Shown: positions 40,399 through 49,672, counted from the first letter of the stretch. The stretch: 64,000 nucleotides of DNA from Vogesella indigofera (GCF_028548395.1 NZ_JAQQLA010000007.1:190833-254832), one strand, 5' to 3'. The notes: generated from the sequence alone by a model not told the origin. A program made the numbers and translations.

Positions 40399-42339
40399 AT
40401 GAAACGCATCCAGAAACTGCCCGACCACCTCGTCAACCAGATCGCCGCCGGCGAGGTGGTGGAGCGACCGGCGTCGGCGCTGAAGGAAATCCTGGAAAAC
40501 AGCCTCGACGCCGGCGCCGACCGCATCAGCGTCGACCTGGCGCAGGGCGGCATCAAGCTGATCCGCGTCACCGACAACGGGGGCGGCATCGCCGCCGCCG
40601 ACCTGCCGCTGGCGCTGGACCGCCACGCCACCAGCAAGATCGGCAGCCTCGACGATCTGGAAAACGTCGCCACCCTCGGCTTTCGGGGAGAGGGGCTGGC
40701 CAGCGTCGCCTCGGTGTCGCGGCTGACGCTGACCAGCCGTCCGCACGACGCCGAGCACGCGCACCAGATCGTCGCCATCGACGGTACGCTGCACCCGGTG
40801 GAGCCGGCCGCACACGCGCCCGGCACCAGCGTCGAGATCGTCGACCTCTATTTCAACACCCCGGCGCGGCGCAAGTTCCTGAAGAGCGAGAACACCGAGT
40901 ACGCGCACTGCGAGGCCACCTTCGAGCGCATCGCGCTGGCGCACCCGCAGGTCGAGTTCATCCTGCGCCACAACGGCAAGGTGGTGTGGCGCCTGCCGCA
41001 GCAGAGCCTGGCCGAACGCGTCGGCGCGCTGCTGGGCCGCGACTTCGTCGAGGCCTCACTGCCGATTGAGACCGGCGCCGCCGGACTGACGCTCTCCGGC
41101 TTTGTCGCCAGCCCGACCTACTCCAAGGCCAGCCGCGACGCGCAGTACTTCTACGTCAACGGCCGCTTCGTGCGCGACAAGATCGCGCAGCACGCGCTGC
41201 GCCAGGCCTACCGCGACGTGCTGCATCACGACCGCCATCCCGCCTACGCGCTGTTCTTCACGCTGGACCCGGCCAACGTCGACGTCAACGTGCACCCGAC
41301 CAAGATCGAGGTGCGCTTTCGCGAAAGCCAGGGCATCCACCAGTTCCTGTTCCACAGCGTCCACAAGGCGCTGGCCAGCACCACAGCCGGCGCCAGCCCG
41401 GCGGTGACGCTGGACGGTCCGGCGGACAACGACGCCGCCGTTGCGGCCAACGTTGGCCGCAACGAGGACACGCTCGCCGCCTTCGGCACGGCCGCCGCAG
41501 CTGCGCGCGCCGCTGACAGCCCGCCGCGGATGCCGTTCCAGCAGCCGCGCTACGAACAGCAGGCGATGCCGCTGCACGTGGCGCGCGAGGCAATCGGTGG
41601 CTACCAGCGCCAGTTCGCCGGGCTGCGCGAGGAAGAACGCAGCCTGACACCGGATGTCAGCAGCACACCGCCAGGCAGCACGACGACCAGCAGCACCCTG
41701 GCCGCGCCGCTGGCTGCGGCCAAACTTACCGCCCTGCCCGACGCCAGCGACGGCATCCCGCCGCTCGGTTTTGCGCTGGCGCAGCTGCACGGCGTCTACA
41801 TCCTCAGCCAGTGCGAGGACGGCCTGATCGTGGTCGACATGCACGCCGCACACGAGCGCATCGTCTACGAGCGGCTGAAAAACGCGCTGGAGGCGGACGT
41901 GATCCCGATGCAGCCGCTGCTGCTGCCGGTATCGTTTGCCGCCGACCGCTTCGAGGTCGCCACCGCGCACGAGCACGGCGCCGAGATGCAGCGCCTCGGC
42001 ATCGAGCTGGCGCCGCTGTCGCCGACCCAGATCGCGGTGCGCGGCGTGCCGGTGTGGCTGCAGGACGGCAACCCGGTGGAGCTGGCGCGCGCGGTGCTGA
42101 AGGACGTGCGCGAGATCGGCCTCAGCCAGGTGCTGACCGAGCGCCGCAACGAGCTGCTGGCGACCATGGCCTGCCACGGCGCAGTGCGCGCCAACCGCCA
42201 GCTGACGCTGACCGAGATGAACGCGCTGCTGCGCGACATGGAGGCCACCGAGCGCTCCGGCCAGTGCAATCACGGCCGGCCAACGTGGTCGCGGCTGTCG
42301 ATGCGCGATCTGGACAACCTTTTCATGCGCGGCCGCTAG
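40399..42339 (+). CDS. mutL: MutL, DNA mismatch repair protein with endonuclease motif
   Basis: A 646-aa mismatch repair protein linking MutS recognition to excision. N-terminal GHKL ATPase: QIAAGEVVERPASALKEILENSLDAGA, DNGGGI, HATSKI, GFRGEGLASVASVS. A variable linker (~330-450) includes a perfect 22-bp palindrome of the uptake-like word (41441-41462, encoding VAANVGRN). The C-terminal domain carries DMHAAHERIVYE near residue 480, matching the DQHAxxExxxxE endonuclease motif, so unlike E. coli MutL it should nick DNA itself, as in Neisseria. Start chosen at MKRIQKLP. Confidence 0.97.
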   Translation: MKRIQKLPDHLVNQIAAGEVVERPASALKEILENSLDAGADRISVDLAQGGIKLIRVTDNGGGIAAADLPLALDRHATSKIGSLDDLENVATLGFRGEGLASVASVSRLTLTSRPHDAEHAHQIVAIDGTLHPVEPAAHAPGTSVEIVDLYFNTPARRKFLKSENTEYAHCEATFERIALAHPQVEFILRHNGKVVWRLPQQSLAERVGALLGRDFVEASLPIETGAAGLTLSGFVASPTYSKASRDAQYFYVNGRFVRDKIAQHALRQAYRDVLHHDRHPAYALFFTLDPANVDVNVHPTKIEVRFRESQGIHQFLFHSVHKALASTTAGASPAVTLDGPADNDAAVAANVGRNEDTLAAFGTAAAAARAADSPPRMPFQQPRYEQQAMPLHVAREAIGGYQRQFAGLREEERSLTPDVSSTPPGSTTTSSTLAAPLAAAKLTALPDASDGIPPLGFALAQLHGVYILSQCEDGLIVVDMHAAHERIVYERLKNALEADVIPMQPLLLPVSFAADRFEVATAHEHGAEMQRLGIELAPLSPTQIAVRGVPVWLQDGNPVELARAVLKDVREIGLSQVLTERRNELLATMACHGAVRANRQLTLTEMNALLRDMEATERSGQCNHGRPTWSRLSMRDLDNLFMRGR

Positions 42340-42360
42340 CCGCACCCTCACGGAGTCTCC

Positions 42361-43524
42361 ATGCTGCAACGTCGCGATCTGCCCGCCCTCAGCGCCGGCT
42401 TTGTCACCGTCCTCGTCGGCTACACCAGCTCGGCGGCGATCATCTTCGAGGCGGCGCGCAGCGCTGGCGCCAGCCAGGCGATGATCGCCTCGTGGCTGAT
42501 GGCGCTGGGCATCGCGATGGGCATCACCTGCATCGGGCTGTCGCTGCGCTACAAGGTGCCGGTGGTGACCGCGTGGTCGACACCGGGTGCTGCGCTGCTG
42601 ATCACCTCACTCTCCGGCGTCAGCATGCCAGAGGCCATCGGCGCCTTCGTGTTCTCGGCGGCATTGATCGTGCTGGCCGGCGTCACCGGCTGGTTCGAGA
42701 AGGCGCTCAACCGCATCCCGTTGCCAATGGCGGCGGCGATGCTGGCCGGCATCCTGGTCAAGTTCGGCATCAACGTGTTCGGCGCGATGCAGACCGAGCT
42801 GGCGCTGGTGCTGGCGATGTTCGTCGCCTACCTGCTGGCCAAGCGCCTGCTGCCGCGCTACGCCATCGTGCTGGTGCTGCTGCTCGGCTGCGCCATCGCC
42901 GCGGCACAAGGCCTGCTGCAGCTGGGCGACATCACGCTGACGCTGGCCATGCCATTGTGGACCACGCCGCAGTTCAACCCCGGCGTGCTGCTGGGCGTCG
43001 GCCTGCCGCTGTTCATGGTCACCATGGCGTCGCAGAACATCCCCGGCGTCGCCACCCTGCACGCCAACGGCTACCGGCCGCCGATCTCGGCGCTGATGAC
43101 CGGCACCGGCGTGGTCAACCTGCTGCTGGCGCCGTTCGGCTGCTTTGCGGTGAACCTGGCGGCGATCACCGCCGCGCTGTGCATGGGCAAGGACGCGCAC
43201 GAAGACCCGGCGCGACGCTATCTGGCCAGCGTGGCGGCCGGCGTGTTCTACCTGTTGCTGGGGATTTTCGGCGCCACTGTCGGCGCGCTGTTCGCGGCCT
43301 TTCCCAAGGCGCTGGTGCTGGCCATCGCCGGGCTGGCGCTGTTCGGCACCATCGCCGGCGGCCTCGCCACCGCGATGAAGGACGACGCGATGCGCGAGCC
43401 GGCGCTGATCACCTTCCTGATTACCGCCTCCGGCGTGTCGCTGGCCGGCATCGGCTCGGCATTCTGGGGCTTGGCGGGCGGTGTACTGGCATTACTGATC
43501 CTCAACGCACGGCGCAAGGCCTGA
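42361..43524 (+). CDS. BenE-family benzoate/H+ symporter-like permease
   Basis: A 387-aa membrane protein with about eleven hydrophobic segments. Family blocks are SAGFVTVLVGYTSSAAIIFEAARSAGAS, TAWSTPGAALL, PLPMAAAMLAGILVKFG and the glycine/proline-rich SQNIPGVATLHANGYRPP. BenE proteins import benzoate by proton symport, but no benzoate catabolism genes are nearby, so the true substrate is open. ATG lies 21 bases after mutL with GGAG upstream; probably co-transcribed. A degenerate repeat element follows. Confidence 0.88.
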   Translation: MLQRRDLPALSAGFVTVLVGYTSSAAIIFEAARSAGASQAMIASWLMALGIAMGITCIGLSLRYKVPVVTAWSTPGAALLITSLSGVSMPEAIGAFVFSAALIVLAGVTGWFEKALNRIPLPMAAAMLAGILVKFGINVFGAMQTELALVLAMFVAYLLAKRLLPRYAIVLVLLLGCAIAAAQGLLQLGDITLTLAMPLWTTPQFNPGVLLGVGLPLFMVTMASQNIPGVATLHANGYRPPISALMTGTGVVNLLLAPFGCFAVNLAAITAALCMGKDAHEDPARRYLASVAAGVFYLLLGIFGATVGALFAAFPKALVLAIAGLALFGTIAGGLATAMKDDAMREPALITFLITASGVSLAGIGSAFWGLAGGVLALLILNARRKA

Positions 43525-43543
43525 GCCGTTAACGTGGTCCCAC

Positions 43544-43640
43544 GCTCTCGCGAGCGATCGCGGGACAAAGCGAACGCGGCGGGGGAACGCGACGTCGGCC
43601 GAGCGGCAAGTCCGCATGCCGAAACCGTTTGCCACACTGG
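43544..43640. repeat. Degenerate MITE-like element, copy 3
   Basis: The left part (CTCTCGCGAGCGATCGCGGGACAAAGCGAA) resembles copy 2 (CTCGCGAGCTAAAGCGAGACAAGGCGAA), but the right end has decayed. It begins about 20 bases after the benE stop codon. No gene is seen in 43525-43683. Confidence 0.45.
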
Positions 43641-43683
43641 ATCACTCAGGTGTGCGCCATCACAATAGCGCGTGGAGCGGTGC

Positions 43684-44439
43684 TTACGGGCTGGCGGCAT
43701 CGGCGCTGACCTGTGCCAGCGTGCTGCCGAAATGGCGCTGGTAGAAGCGGTCCAGCTCGCCGCTGGCCTTCAGCCGCTGCGCCTCGCCATCCACCGCGTC
43801 GCGCAACAGTTCGAGGCCGGGGCGGAAGCTGAACGGCTGCGCGACACTGGCCACCACCGGCTGCAGACGCCGGATCTTGCCGTGCAGCGCCGGATCAACA
43901 TCCTGCAGCGCCACCGCATCCTCGAAGATCACGTCCACGCGCCCGGCCGCCAGCTGCCGCACCGCGGTGGTGGAATCGTTGGCCGCCACCCGCTGCCAGT
44001 CGCGTTTCGCCGCGATCGCCAGCGGGTAGTCGTAGACGTCGACAAAGGCCACCTTGTGCGCGCTGAAATGGCCCAGCCCCGGATAGTGGTGCAGCGGATT
44101 GTCGGCGCGCACCCAGGCGTTGAGCACCCAGTACACCAGCGGCTGCTGCGTCTGCAGCCAGCCCGGCGGGCTGCCCTCGGCGGTGGCAAAGGCCATGATG
44201 TCGATGCGCTGCTCCTTCATCAGCCGCAGGCAGGAGGCCGGTGCCAGGAACAGATAGCGGATGCGGTGCCCTTCCGCGCGCGCGGCACGGCCCAGCGCGT
44301 CCACCGCCAGCCCCACCGGCTGCCCCTGCGCAGTCTGGTAGATGAACGGCTGCCACGCCTCGGCGCACAGCGTGAACACCGCGGCCGTGGCCGGGGCGGA
44401 CAGGGTGATGGCGGCCAGCGCCAACAGTTTGCGGAACAT
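43684..44439 (-). CDS. Periplasmic amino-acid-binding-like protein (SBP family 3)
   Basis: A 251-aa secreted solute-binding protein (signal peptide MFRKLLALAAITLSAPATA). It has the two-lobe bac_3 pattern: FTLCAEAWQPFIYQ at the start, GLAVDALGRAARAEGHRI, RIDIMAFATAEG and the hinge/second lobe ending SGELDRFYQRHFG. No ABC permease is adjacent, so it may be an orphan binding protein or sensor. Start at 44439 has GGGGAG upstream. Confidence 0.82.
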   Translation of the reverse strand: MFRKLLALAAITLSAPATAAVFTLCAEAWQPFIYQTAQGQPVGLAVDALGRAARAEGHRIRYLFLAPASCLRLMKEQRIDIMAFATAEGSPPGWLQTQQPLVYWVLNAWVRADNPLHHYPGLGHFSAHKVAFVDVYDYPLAIAAKRDWQRVAANDSTTAVRQLAAGRVDVIFEDAVALQDVDPALHGKIRRLQPVVASVAQPFSFRPGLELLRDAVDGEAQRLKASGELDRFYQRHFGSTLAQVSADAASP

Positions 44440-44529
44440 GCACGACTCCCCGGCAATGACGACAAGCCTCAAGCGTAACAGCATGACGTACGCTTGGCCG
44501 CACCCGCTGGCGGCAAAGCCGGCTTGCGC

Positions 44530-45243
44530 TCAGCGCACGGCGTTGTCTGGCTGCAACAGCCAGTCGGCCGCCGCCGCGCTATGCAGCGCGGTGGTGTCCA
44601 GCAGTGGCAATGTGGCCTGGCAGCCGTCGAGCAGCATGGCGATCTCGGTGCAGCCGAGTATCACCGCCTGCGCCCCCGCCGCCTGCAGGCCGGCGATGAT
44701 GTCGAGATAGCGCGCCCGCGACGCCGGCAGCACTTGACCCTGGCACAACTCGTCGAAGATCACGCGATGCACCTCGTCGCGTTCGGCCGCCGGCGGCAGC
44801 AACACCTGCAGCCCGGCCGCCTGCAGCCGCTCACGGTAGAACGCCTGCTCCATGGTGAAACGGGTGCCGAGCAGGCCGACGCGGCCAACGTTGGCAGCAA
44901 GCAGCGCGGCGATGGTGGGATCGGCGATGTGCAGCAGCGGGATGCCGGCCATCTCCGCCACCGGCGCCGCCACCCGGTGCATGGTGTTGCTGCAGATCAG
45001 CAGCGCCCCGGCACCGGCCCGCGCGAGGCCACGGCCGGCCTCGCCCAGCAGCACGGCGGCCTGCGCCCAGTCGCCCTGGCACTGCAGCTCGGCCAGCGGC
45101 GCGAAATCGATGCTGTGCAACAGCAGCGGCGCCGAATGCAGCCCACCACGGGCGTCGCGCACCCGGCGATTGATCTGCGCGTAGTAGTGCGCGGTCGATT
45201 CCCAGCTCATGCCGCCCAGCAGCCCCAGCAGTTTTCCACTCAT
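44530..45243 (-). CDS. Aspartate/glutamate racemase family protein
   Basis: A 237-aa two-cysteine PLP-independent racemase (YgeA/RacX-like). The N-terminal motif is LLGLLGGMSWESTAHYYAQIN. The two catalytic Cys are in LLICSNTMH (~residue 84) and VILGCTEIAML (~residue 197). It would interconvert L- and D-forms of an acidic or broad-specificity amino acid. It is one base past the LysE-family gene, which suggests a joint role in amino acid handling. Confidence 0.9.
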   Translation of the reverse strand: MSGKLLGLLGGMSWESTAHYYAQINRRVRDARGGLHSAPLLLHSIDFAPLAELQCQGDWAQAAVLLGEAGRGLARAGAGALLICSNTMHRVAAPVAEMAGIPLLHIADPTIAALLAANVGRVGLLGTRFTMEQAFYRERLQAAGLQVLLPPAAERDEVHRVIFDELCQGQVLPASRARYLDIIAGLQAAGAQAVILGCTEIAMLLDGCQATLPLLDTTALHSAAAADWLLQPDNAVR

Positions 45244-45244
45244 G

Positions 45245-45853
45245 TCACAGCACCCCGGCCAGTTGCAATTCGTCGTACAGCAGATACAGCGCGGTCAGCG
45301 CCATCAACAAGGCCATGATGCCATTGAACCAGCGCCGTGCCGCCGCTTGCGCCAGGTGGCGGCGCAGCACCTCGCCCAGCCCCGCCCACAGCGCGATGCA
45401 AGGGAAGTTGATCAGCGCACAAGCCAGCGCCAGCAGCATGGCGTGCGACAGCTGCGCCTGCAGCGGCAAAAACAGCAAGGCGGTGTTGATCACCATCACC
45501 CACGCCTTGGGGTTCACCCACTGGAAGGCAGCGGCGGCGACAAAGCCCATCGGCCGCACCAGCTGTTTCGCCTGCGGCTCGCCCGCCAGCCACACCTGCC
45601 ACGACAGCCACAACAGATAGCTGCAGCCGGCCAGCGTCAGCAGCAGGCGCCAGTCGTCCAGCCACGCCATCACCCAGCCTAGCAGCAGCGACACCAGCAG
45701 CACCTGCACACCATGGCCGATGCTGATGCCGAGCAGGTGCGGCACGCTGCGGCGAAAGCCGAAGTTGACCCCCGATGCGGCCAACATCAGATTGTTCGGC
45801 CCCGGCGTGATCGACATCAGCGACACATAACTCAATAAAGGCAGACCCAGCAT
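45245..45853 (-). CDS. LysE-family amino acid exporter
   Basis: A 202-aa membrane protein of the LysE/RhtB family with six hydrophobic helices. The hallmark SITPGPNNLMLAASGVNFGFRRS is at residues ~13-35, and FQWVNPKAWVMVINT is the second conserved region. The start at 45853 (MLGLPLLSYVSLM) with GGGAG upstream is preferred to the longer frame at 45922, which would cross the operator region. Divergent from the MocR-type regulator, which likely controls it. Confidence 0.9.
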   Translation of the reverse strand: MLGLPLLSYVSLMSITPGPNNLMLAASGVNFGFRRSVPHLLGISIGHGVQVLLVSLLLGWVMAWLDDWRLLLTLAGCSYLLWLSWQVWLAGEPQAKQLVRPMGFVAAAAFQWVNPKAWVMVINTALLFLPLQAQLSHAMLLALACALINFPCIALWAGLGEVLRRHLAQAAARRWFNGIMALLMALTALYLLYDELQLAGVL

Positions 45854-45939
45854 CACACGCTCCCGCAACAAGTAGTAGACCGTTCCATCGTAGCCAACAG
45901 CAGTTGCCGGATACAGTGCCAAGAATTTATTATTGTCAT

Positions 45940-45972
45940 GGTGACAGTTGCAGCATACTGGTAACTGTCACC
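45940..45972. promoter_or_regulatory. Inverted-repeat operator between lysE-like gene and MocR regulator
   Basis: GGTGACAGTT at 45940-45949 and its exact complement AACTGTCACC at 45963-45972, 23 bases centre to centre (about two helical turns). It lies between the divergent start codons and is the obvious binding site for the GntR/MocR protein. The binding is inferred. Confidence 0.7.
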
Positions 45973-46018
45973 CCCCGTTCTCCCGCCCACTGTCATGCCC
46001 GCGTTACGGAAAGCCGCC

Positions 46019-47446
46019 ATGGATAGCGCCACCCTGTACCAGCAACTCGCCGACGACCTGTCCGGCGCCATCAACCTTGGCACCCTGCCGCCCGGCTCGC
46101 GCCTGCCCTCGGTGCGCAAGACCGCGCACAGCCGTCAGCTGTCGCTCAATACCGTGGTCGCCGCCTACCGCGTGCTGGAAGACCGCGGCCTGGTCGAGGC
46201 GCGGCCGCAGTCCGGCTACTACGTGCGCTCGCGGCTGCCGTCGCCGGCGCGCAGCAGCAGCCAGGCCGCCGGCCCGGCGCAGGGCACCGACGGCGCGGTG
46301 CTGGACCTGATCGGCGCCGCGCTGAAGGCACAGCAGACGCCGGGCTATATCGACATGGCACTGGCCTGCCCACGCGGCGGCGACTTCTACCCCGCCGGCA
46401 AGCTGGCGCGGCTGATGGGCCAGGTGCTGCGCAAGAATCCGGGACTGGTCAGCAACTACGCGCTGCCGCCGGGCTCGGAACGGCTGCGCACCCAGATCGC
46501 ACGCCGCGGCCTGGAGCTGGGCATGGCGCTGCAGGCCGACAACATCATTCTCACCCACGGCGCGATGGAAGCTCTGAACCTGGCGCTGCGCGCGGTGTGT
46601 CGCCCCGGCGACACCGTGGGCATCGAATCGCCGACCTACTTCAACCTGCTGCCGCTGTTCGCCAGCCTCGGGCTGAAGGCGCTGGAGATCCCCACCGATC
46701 CGCAATCCGGGCTGTCGCTGGAGGCGCTGGAGATGCTGCTGGCGGAAAAGCGCCTCAACGCCATCATCGCGATGCCCAATGTGCACAATCCGCTGGGCTG
46801 CAGCATGCCCACCGAACACAAGAAAAGGTTGGCCGCACTGGTCAATCGCTACCAGGTGCCGCTGATCGAGGACGCGCTGTACGCCGAGCTGCAGTTCGGC
46901 GACGCGCTGCAACCGGCGGTGAAGGCCTACGACAGCGACGGCTGGGTCATCGTCTGCGCCAGCTACACCAAGACGCTGGCGCCGGACTTCCGCGTCGGCT
47001 GGATGGAAGGCGGCCGCTTCACCGAGGAGCTGCGCAAGCTGAAGTTCGCCACCTCCATCGCCGAGCCGCTGGTGCTGTGCGAGACGCTGGGCGCGTTCCT
47101 GGAATCCGGCGGCTACGACCACCACCTGCGCGCGCTGAAGCGGCGCTACACGCTGCACATTGACAAGGTGCGCGCACTGATTGCCGACCACTTCCCGGCC
47201 GGCACCCGCGCCACCCACCCCAGCGGCGGCTTCCTGATCTGGGTGGAGCTGCCGGACGGCTACGACACGGTGAAGCTGTTCGACCTGGCGATCCAGCAGC
47301 GCATCAGCATCTCGCCGGGGCCACTTTATTCGCCGAGCGGCCGCTACCGCAACGCGCTGCGGGTGTCCTGCTGCCAGCCACTGGACGAGCGCTTTGTCAG
47401 CGCGCTGGCACGGGTCGGCGAGCTGGCCGCCAGCTGTGGCAAATAA
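46019..47446 (+). CDS. MocR/PdxR-type GntR regulator with aminotransferase domain
   Basis: A 475-aa fusion of an N-terminal GntR winged helix (residues ~5-75, LYQQLADDLSGAINLGTLPPGSRLPSVRKTA ... LSLNTVVAAYRVLEDRG) and a class I aminotransferase-like domain. The PLP-binding Lys is in SYTKTLAPDFRVGW. Such regulators bind PLP and often an amino acid, and control transport or metabolism genes next to them. Divergent from the LysE exporter and racemase. I chose ATG 46019 over 45995, as it starts the domain directly. Confidence 0.9.
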   Translation: MDSATLYQQLADDLSGAINLGTLPPGSRLPSVRKTAHSRQLSLNTVVAAYRVLEDRGLVEARPQSGYYVRSRLPSPARSSSQAAGPAQGTDGAVLDLIGAALKAQQTPGYIDMALACPRGGDFYPAGKLARLMGQVLRKNPGLVSNYALPPGSERLRTQIARRGLELGMALQADNIILTHGAMEALNLALRAVCRPGDTVGIESPTYFNLLPLFASLGLKALEIPTDPQSGLSLEALEMLLAEKRLNAIIAMPNVHNPLGCSMPTEHKKRLAALVNRYQVPLIEDALYAELQFGDALQPAVKAYDSDGWVIVCASYTKTLAPDFRVGWMEGGRFTEELRKLKFATSIAEPLVLCETLGAFLESGGYDHHLRALKRRYTLHIDKVRALIADHFPAGTRATHPSGGFLIWVELPDGYDTVKLFDLAIQQRISISPGPLYSPSGRYRNALRVSCCQPLDERFVSALARVGELAASCGK

Positions 47447-47520
47447 TGACAAAGTAAACACATAAAGCATAAATGACATTAAAATATTGGATTGGCCACC
47501 CACCTGACCAGGCAAATCCC

Positions 47521-48102
47521 ATGCTTTATCACGGCACCATCAGCCGCTGGCACGACGACAAAGGCTTCGGCTTCATCACCCAGGATCACACTAGGGAAGA
47601 ACTGTTCTTCCACCTCTCCGATTGCCCGCCGGATGGCGTGCGGCCGCAGGTCGGTTTTGTCGTCTACTTCCAGCGCCAGCAGGGTACCAACGGCAAGGTG
47701 TCCGCCTGCCAGGTGCAGGGCAAGGTGTTCACCGCGCCCCCCGCCGCCAGCCCGCCGCTGCAGCCGCTCGACTACGTGCTGACGCCGGCCGCGCCGCGTC
47801 ATAGCCACAGCCGCGTGCACGGTATCGTGCTGCTGTTGCTGCTCACCGCCGGTGTTGCCGGCTACGCCAGCTTTGCCAGCCGCAGCAGCGCGGCACCGGC
47901 CAGTAGCGTAATCGGCACCGTCCGGCCCGTCGCGACGCCGGCAGCGGCCACCGCCACAGCCGGCTTCCGCTGCGATGGTCGCCAGCACTGCTCGCAGATG
48001 AATTCGCTGCAGGAGGCCGCCTACTTCCTGCAACACTGCCCGGACACCCGGATGGATGGTGACGGCGACGGGCAACCGTGCGAAACGCAATTCGCCAACT
48101 GA
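47521..48102 (+). CDS. Cold-shock domain / TM / Excalibur fusion protein
   Basis: A 193-aa protein. Residues 1-~68 form a cold-shock (OB) domain with RNP-1 KGFGFI and RNP-2-like ELFFHLS. A single TM helix lies at ~101-119 (GIVLLLLLTAGVAGYASF). The C-terminus (~150-193) is an Excalibur domain with two Cys pairs and the calcium-binding-like loop DGDGDGQPCE. The nucleic-acid-binding part would be cytoplasmic and the Excalibur part outside. Function unknown. The start at 47521 aligns the cold-shock domain at residue 1; a longer frame begins at 47473. Confidence 0.8.
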   Translation: MLYHGTISRWHDDKGFGFITQDHTREELFFHLSDCPPDGVRPQVGFVVYFQRQQGTNGKVSACQVQGKVFTAPPAASPPLQPLDYVLTPAAPRHSHSRVHGIVLLLLLTAGVAGYASFASRSSAAPASSVIGTVRPVATPAAATATAGFRCDGRQHCSQMNSLQEAAYFLQHCPDTRMDGDGDGQPCETQFAN

Positions 48103-48126
48103 GCCGGCAGCAGCGTACCAAAAACA

Positions 48127-48160
48127 ATGCGGCCAACCTTGTCACCAAGGTTGGCCGCAA
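48127..48160. terminator. Bidirectional terminator built from an inverted pair of the uptake-like word
   Basis: ATGCGGCCAACCTTG and CAAGGTTGGCCGCAAT form a 14-bp stem around TCAC. It lies between the convergent Excalibur-fusion and M32 peptidase genes. No long T-run is present. Confidence 0.75.
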
Positions 48161-48187
48161 TCACATCCCGCTCAGGCGTCGCGCCGC

Positions 48188-49672
48188 TTACAGGTAGCGC
48201 GCCTCCAGGTGCGCGCGGAAGTGCGCTGGGTTCAGCGCCTCGCCGGTGGCGCGACGCACCAGTTCGCCGGTTTCCCAGCGGCTGGCCTGCGACCAGATAT
48301 TGGCGTCCAGCCAGTCGAACACCGGCGCCAAGTCGCCGGCGGCGATGCGCGCATCCAGATCCGGCACACTGCGGCGGAGGGTGGCGAAATACTGCGCCGC
48401 GTACATCGCGCCCAGGGTGTAGCTGGGGAAGTAGCCGAAGCTGCCGTCGGTCCAGTGGATGTCCTGCAGGCAGCCGTCGCGGTAGTTGCCGCGGGTATCG
48501 ACGCCGAGATAGGCCTGCATTTTTTCGTCCCACAGCGCCGGGATGTCTTCCGCCTCGATGTCGCCCTCGATCAGCGCGCGCTCGATCTCGTAGCGCAGGA
48601 TCACGTGCGCCGGGTAGGTCAGCTCGTCGGCGTCGACGCGGATGTAGCCGGGGCGCACGCGGGTGTACATGCGCGCCAGGTTGGCCGCATCGAAGGCGCC
48701 CTGCTCGCCCAGATGCTGCTTCACCAGTGGCGCGATCAGCTGCAGGAAGGCCGGGCTGCGGCCCAACTGCATTTCGAACGACAGGCTCTGGCTTTCGTGG
48801 ATGCCCATCGAGCGCGCCTGCCCCACCGGCAGCTGCACCAGCGCACGCGGCAGGCGCTGCTCGTAACGGGCGTGGCCGGTTTCGTGCACGATGCCCATCA
48901 TGCTCTGCATGAAGTCGTCGTCGCGGTAGCGGGTGGTGATGCGCACGTCCTCGGCCACGCCGCCGCAGAACGGGTGTACCGACACGTCCAGCCGGCCGGC
49001 GTCGAAATCGAAGCCGAGCAGGCCCATGATCTCCACCCCCAGTGCACGCTGCCGCTCCACCGCGAACGGCCCCTGCGCCGCGATCAGCGTCTCGCCAGCC
49101 TGCTTGTCCATCACCTGGCGGATCAGGCCCGGCAGCCAGGTCTTGACGTCACCGAAGATGCGCTCCAGCTCGGCGCTGCTCATGCCCGGTTCGTACTTGT
49201 CCAGCAGCGCGTCGTAGCGCGACTTGCCGCTGGCATCGGCCAGCAGCTGCGCCTCTTCGCGCGCCAGCTGCACCACTTCGCGGAAATTGGCCAGAAAGCC
49301 TTGCCAGTCATTGGCCTGGCGCTGCTCACGCCACGCGTGCTCGCAGCGGCTGCCGGCCAGCGACTTGGCCTCCACCAGCCGTGCAGGCAGCAGGTTGGCA
49401 CTTTGCCACACGCGGCGCATTTCGCGCAGCGAGGCCTGCTCGGCGTCGGACAGGCTTTCCTGCGCTGCCGCCTGCAATGCCTGCTGCAGCGCCGGCGCGG
49501 TCAGCAGGCCGTGCATCAGCAGCTGCAGTTCGGCCATCGCCGCGCCGCGCGCCTCGTTGCCGCCGGGTGGCATCATCGCCGCCTGATCCCAGCCGGCGAT
49601 GGCGGCCAGATGCTGGTAGCGGTACAGGCGGGTAAAGGCGGCAACGGCTTGCTGGTAGGCAGATGTGGTCAT
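48188..49672 (-). CDS. Carboxypeptidase Taq, M32 family
   Basis: A 494-aa metallocarboxypeptidase. The zinc motif HETGH is at residues ~263-267 (GIVHETGHARYE), with the third ligand Glu in GIHESQSLSFE. Other family blocks are GRLDVSVHPFCGG, RVRPGYIRVDADELTYPAH and DIHWTDGSFGYFPSYTLGAMYAAQ. It removes C-terminal residues from peptides in the cytoplasm. The start at 49672 avoids an 18-codon extension without support. An uptake-like core lies at 48679. Confidence 0.94.
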   Translation of the reverse strand: MTTSAYQQAVAAFTRLYRYQHLAAIAGWDQAAMMPPGGNEARGAAMAELQLLMHGLLTAPALQQALQAAAQESLSDAEQASLREMRRVWQSANLLPARLVEAKSLAGSRCEHAWREQRQANDWQGFLANFREVVQLAREEAQLLADASGKSRYDALLDKYEPGMSSAELERIFGDVKTWLPGLIRQVMDKQAGETLIAAQGPFAVERQRALGVEIMGLLGFDFDAGRLDVSVHPFCGGVAEDVRITTRYRDDDFMQSMMGIVHETGHARYEQRLPRALVQLPVGQARSMGIHESQSLSFEMQLGRSPAFLQLIAPLVKQHLGEQGAFDAANLARMYTRVRPGYIRVDADELTYPAHVILRYEIERALIEGDIEAEDIPALWDEKMQAYLGVDTRGNYRDGCLQDIHWTDGSFGYFPSYTLGAMYAAQYFATLRRSVPDLDARIAAGDLAPVFDWLDANIWSQASRWETGELVRRATGEALNPAHFRAHLEARYL

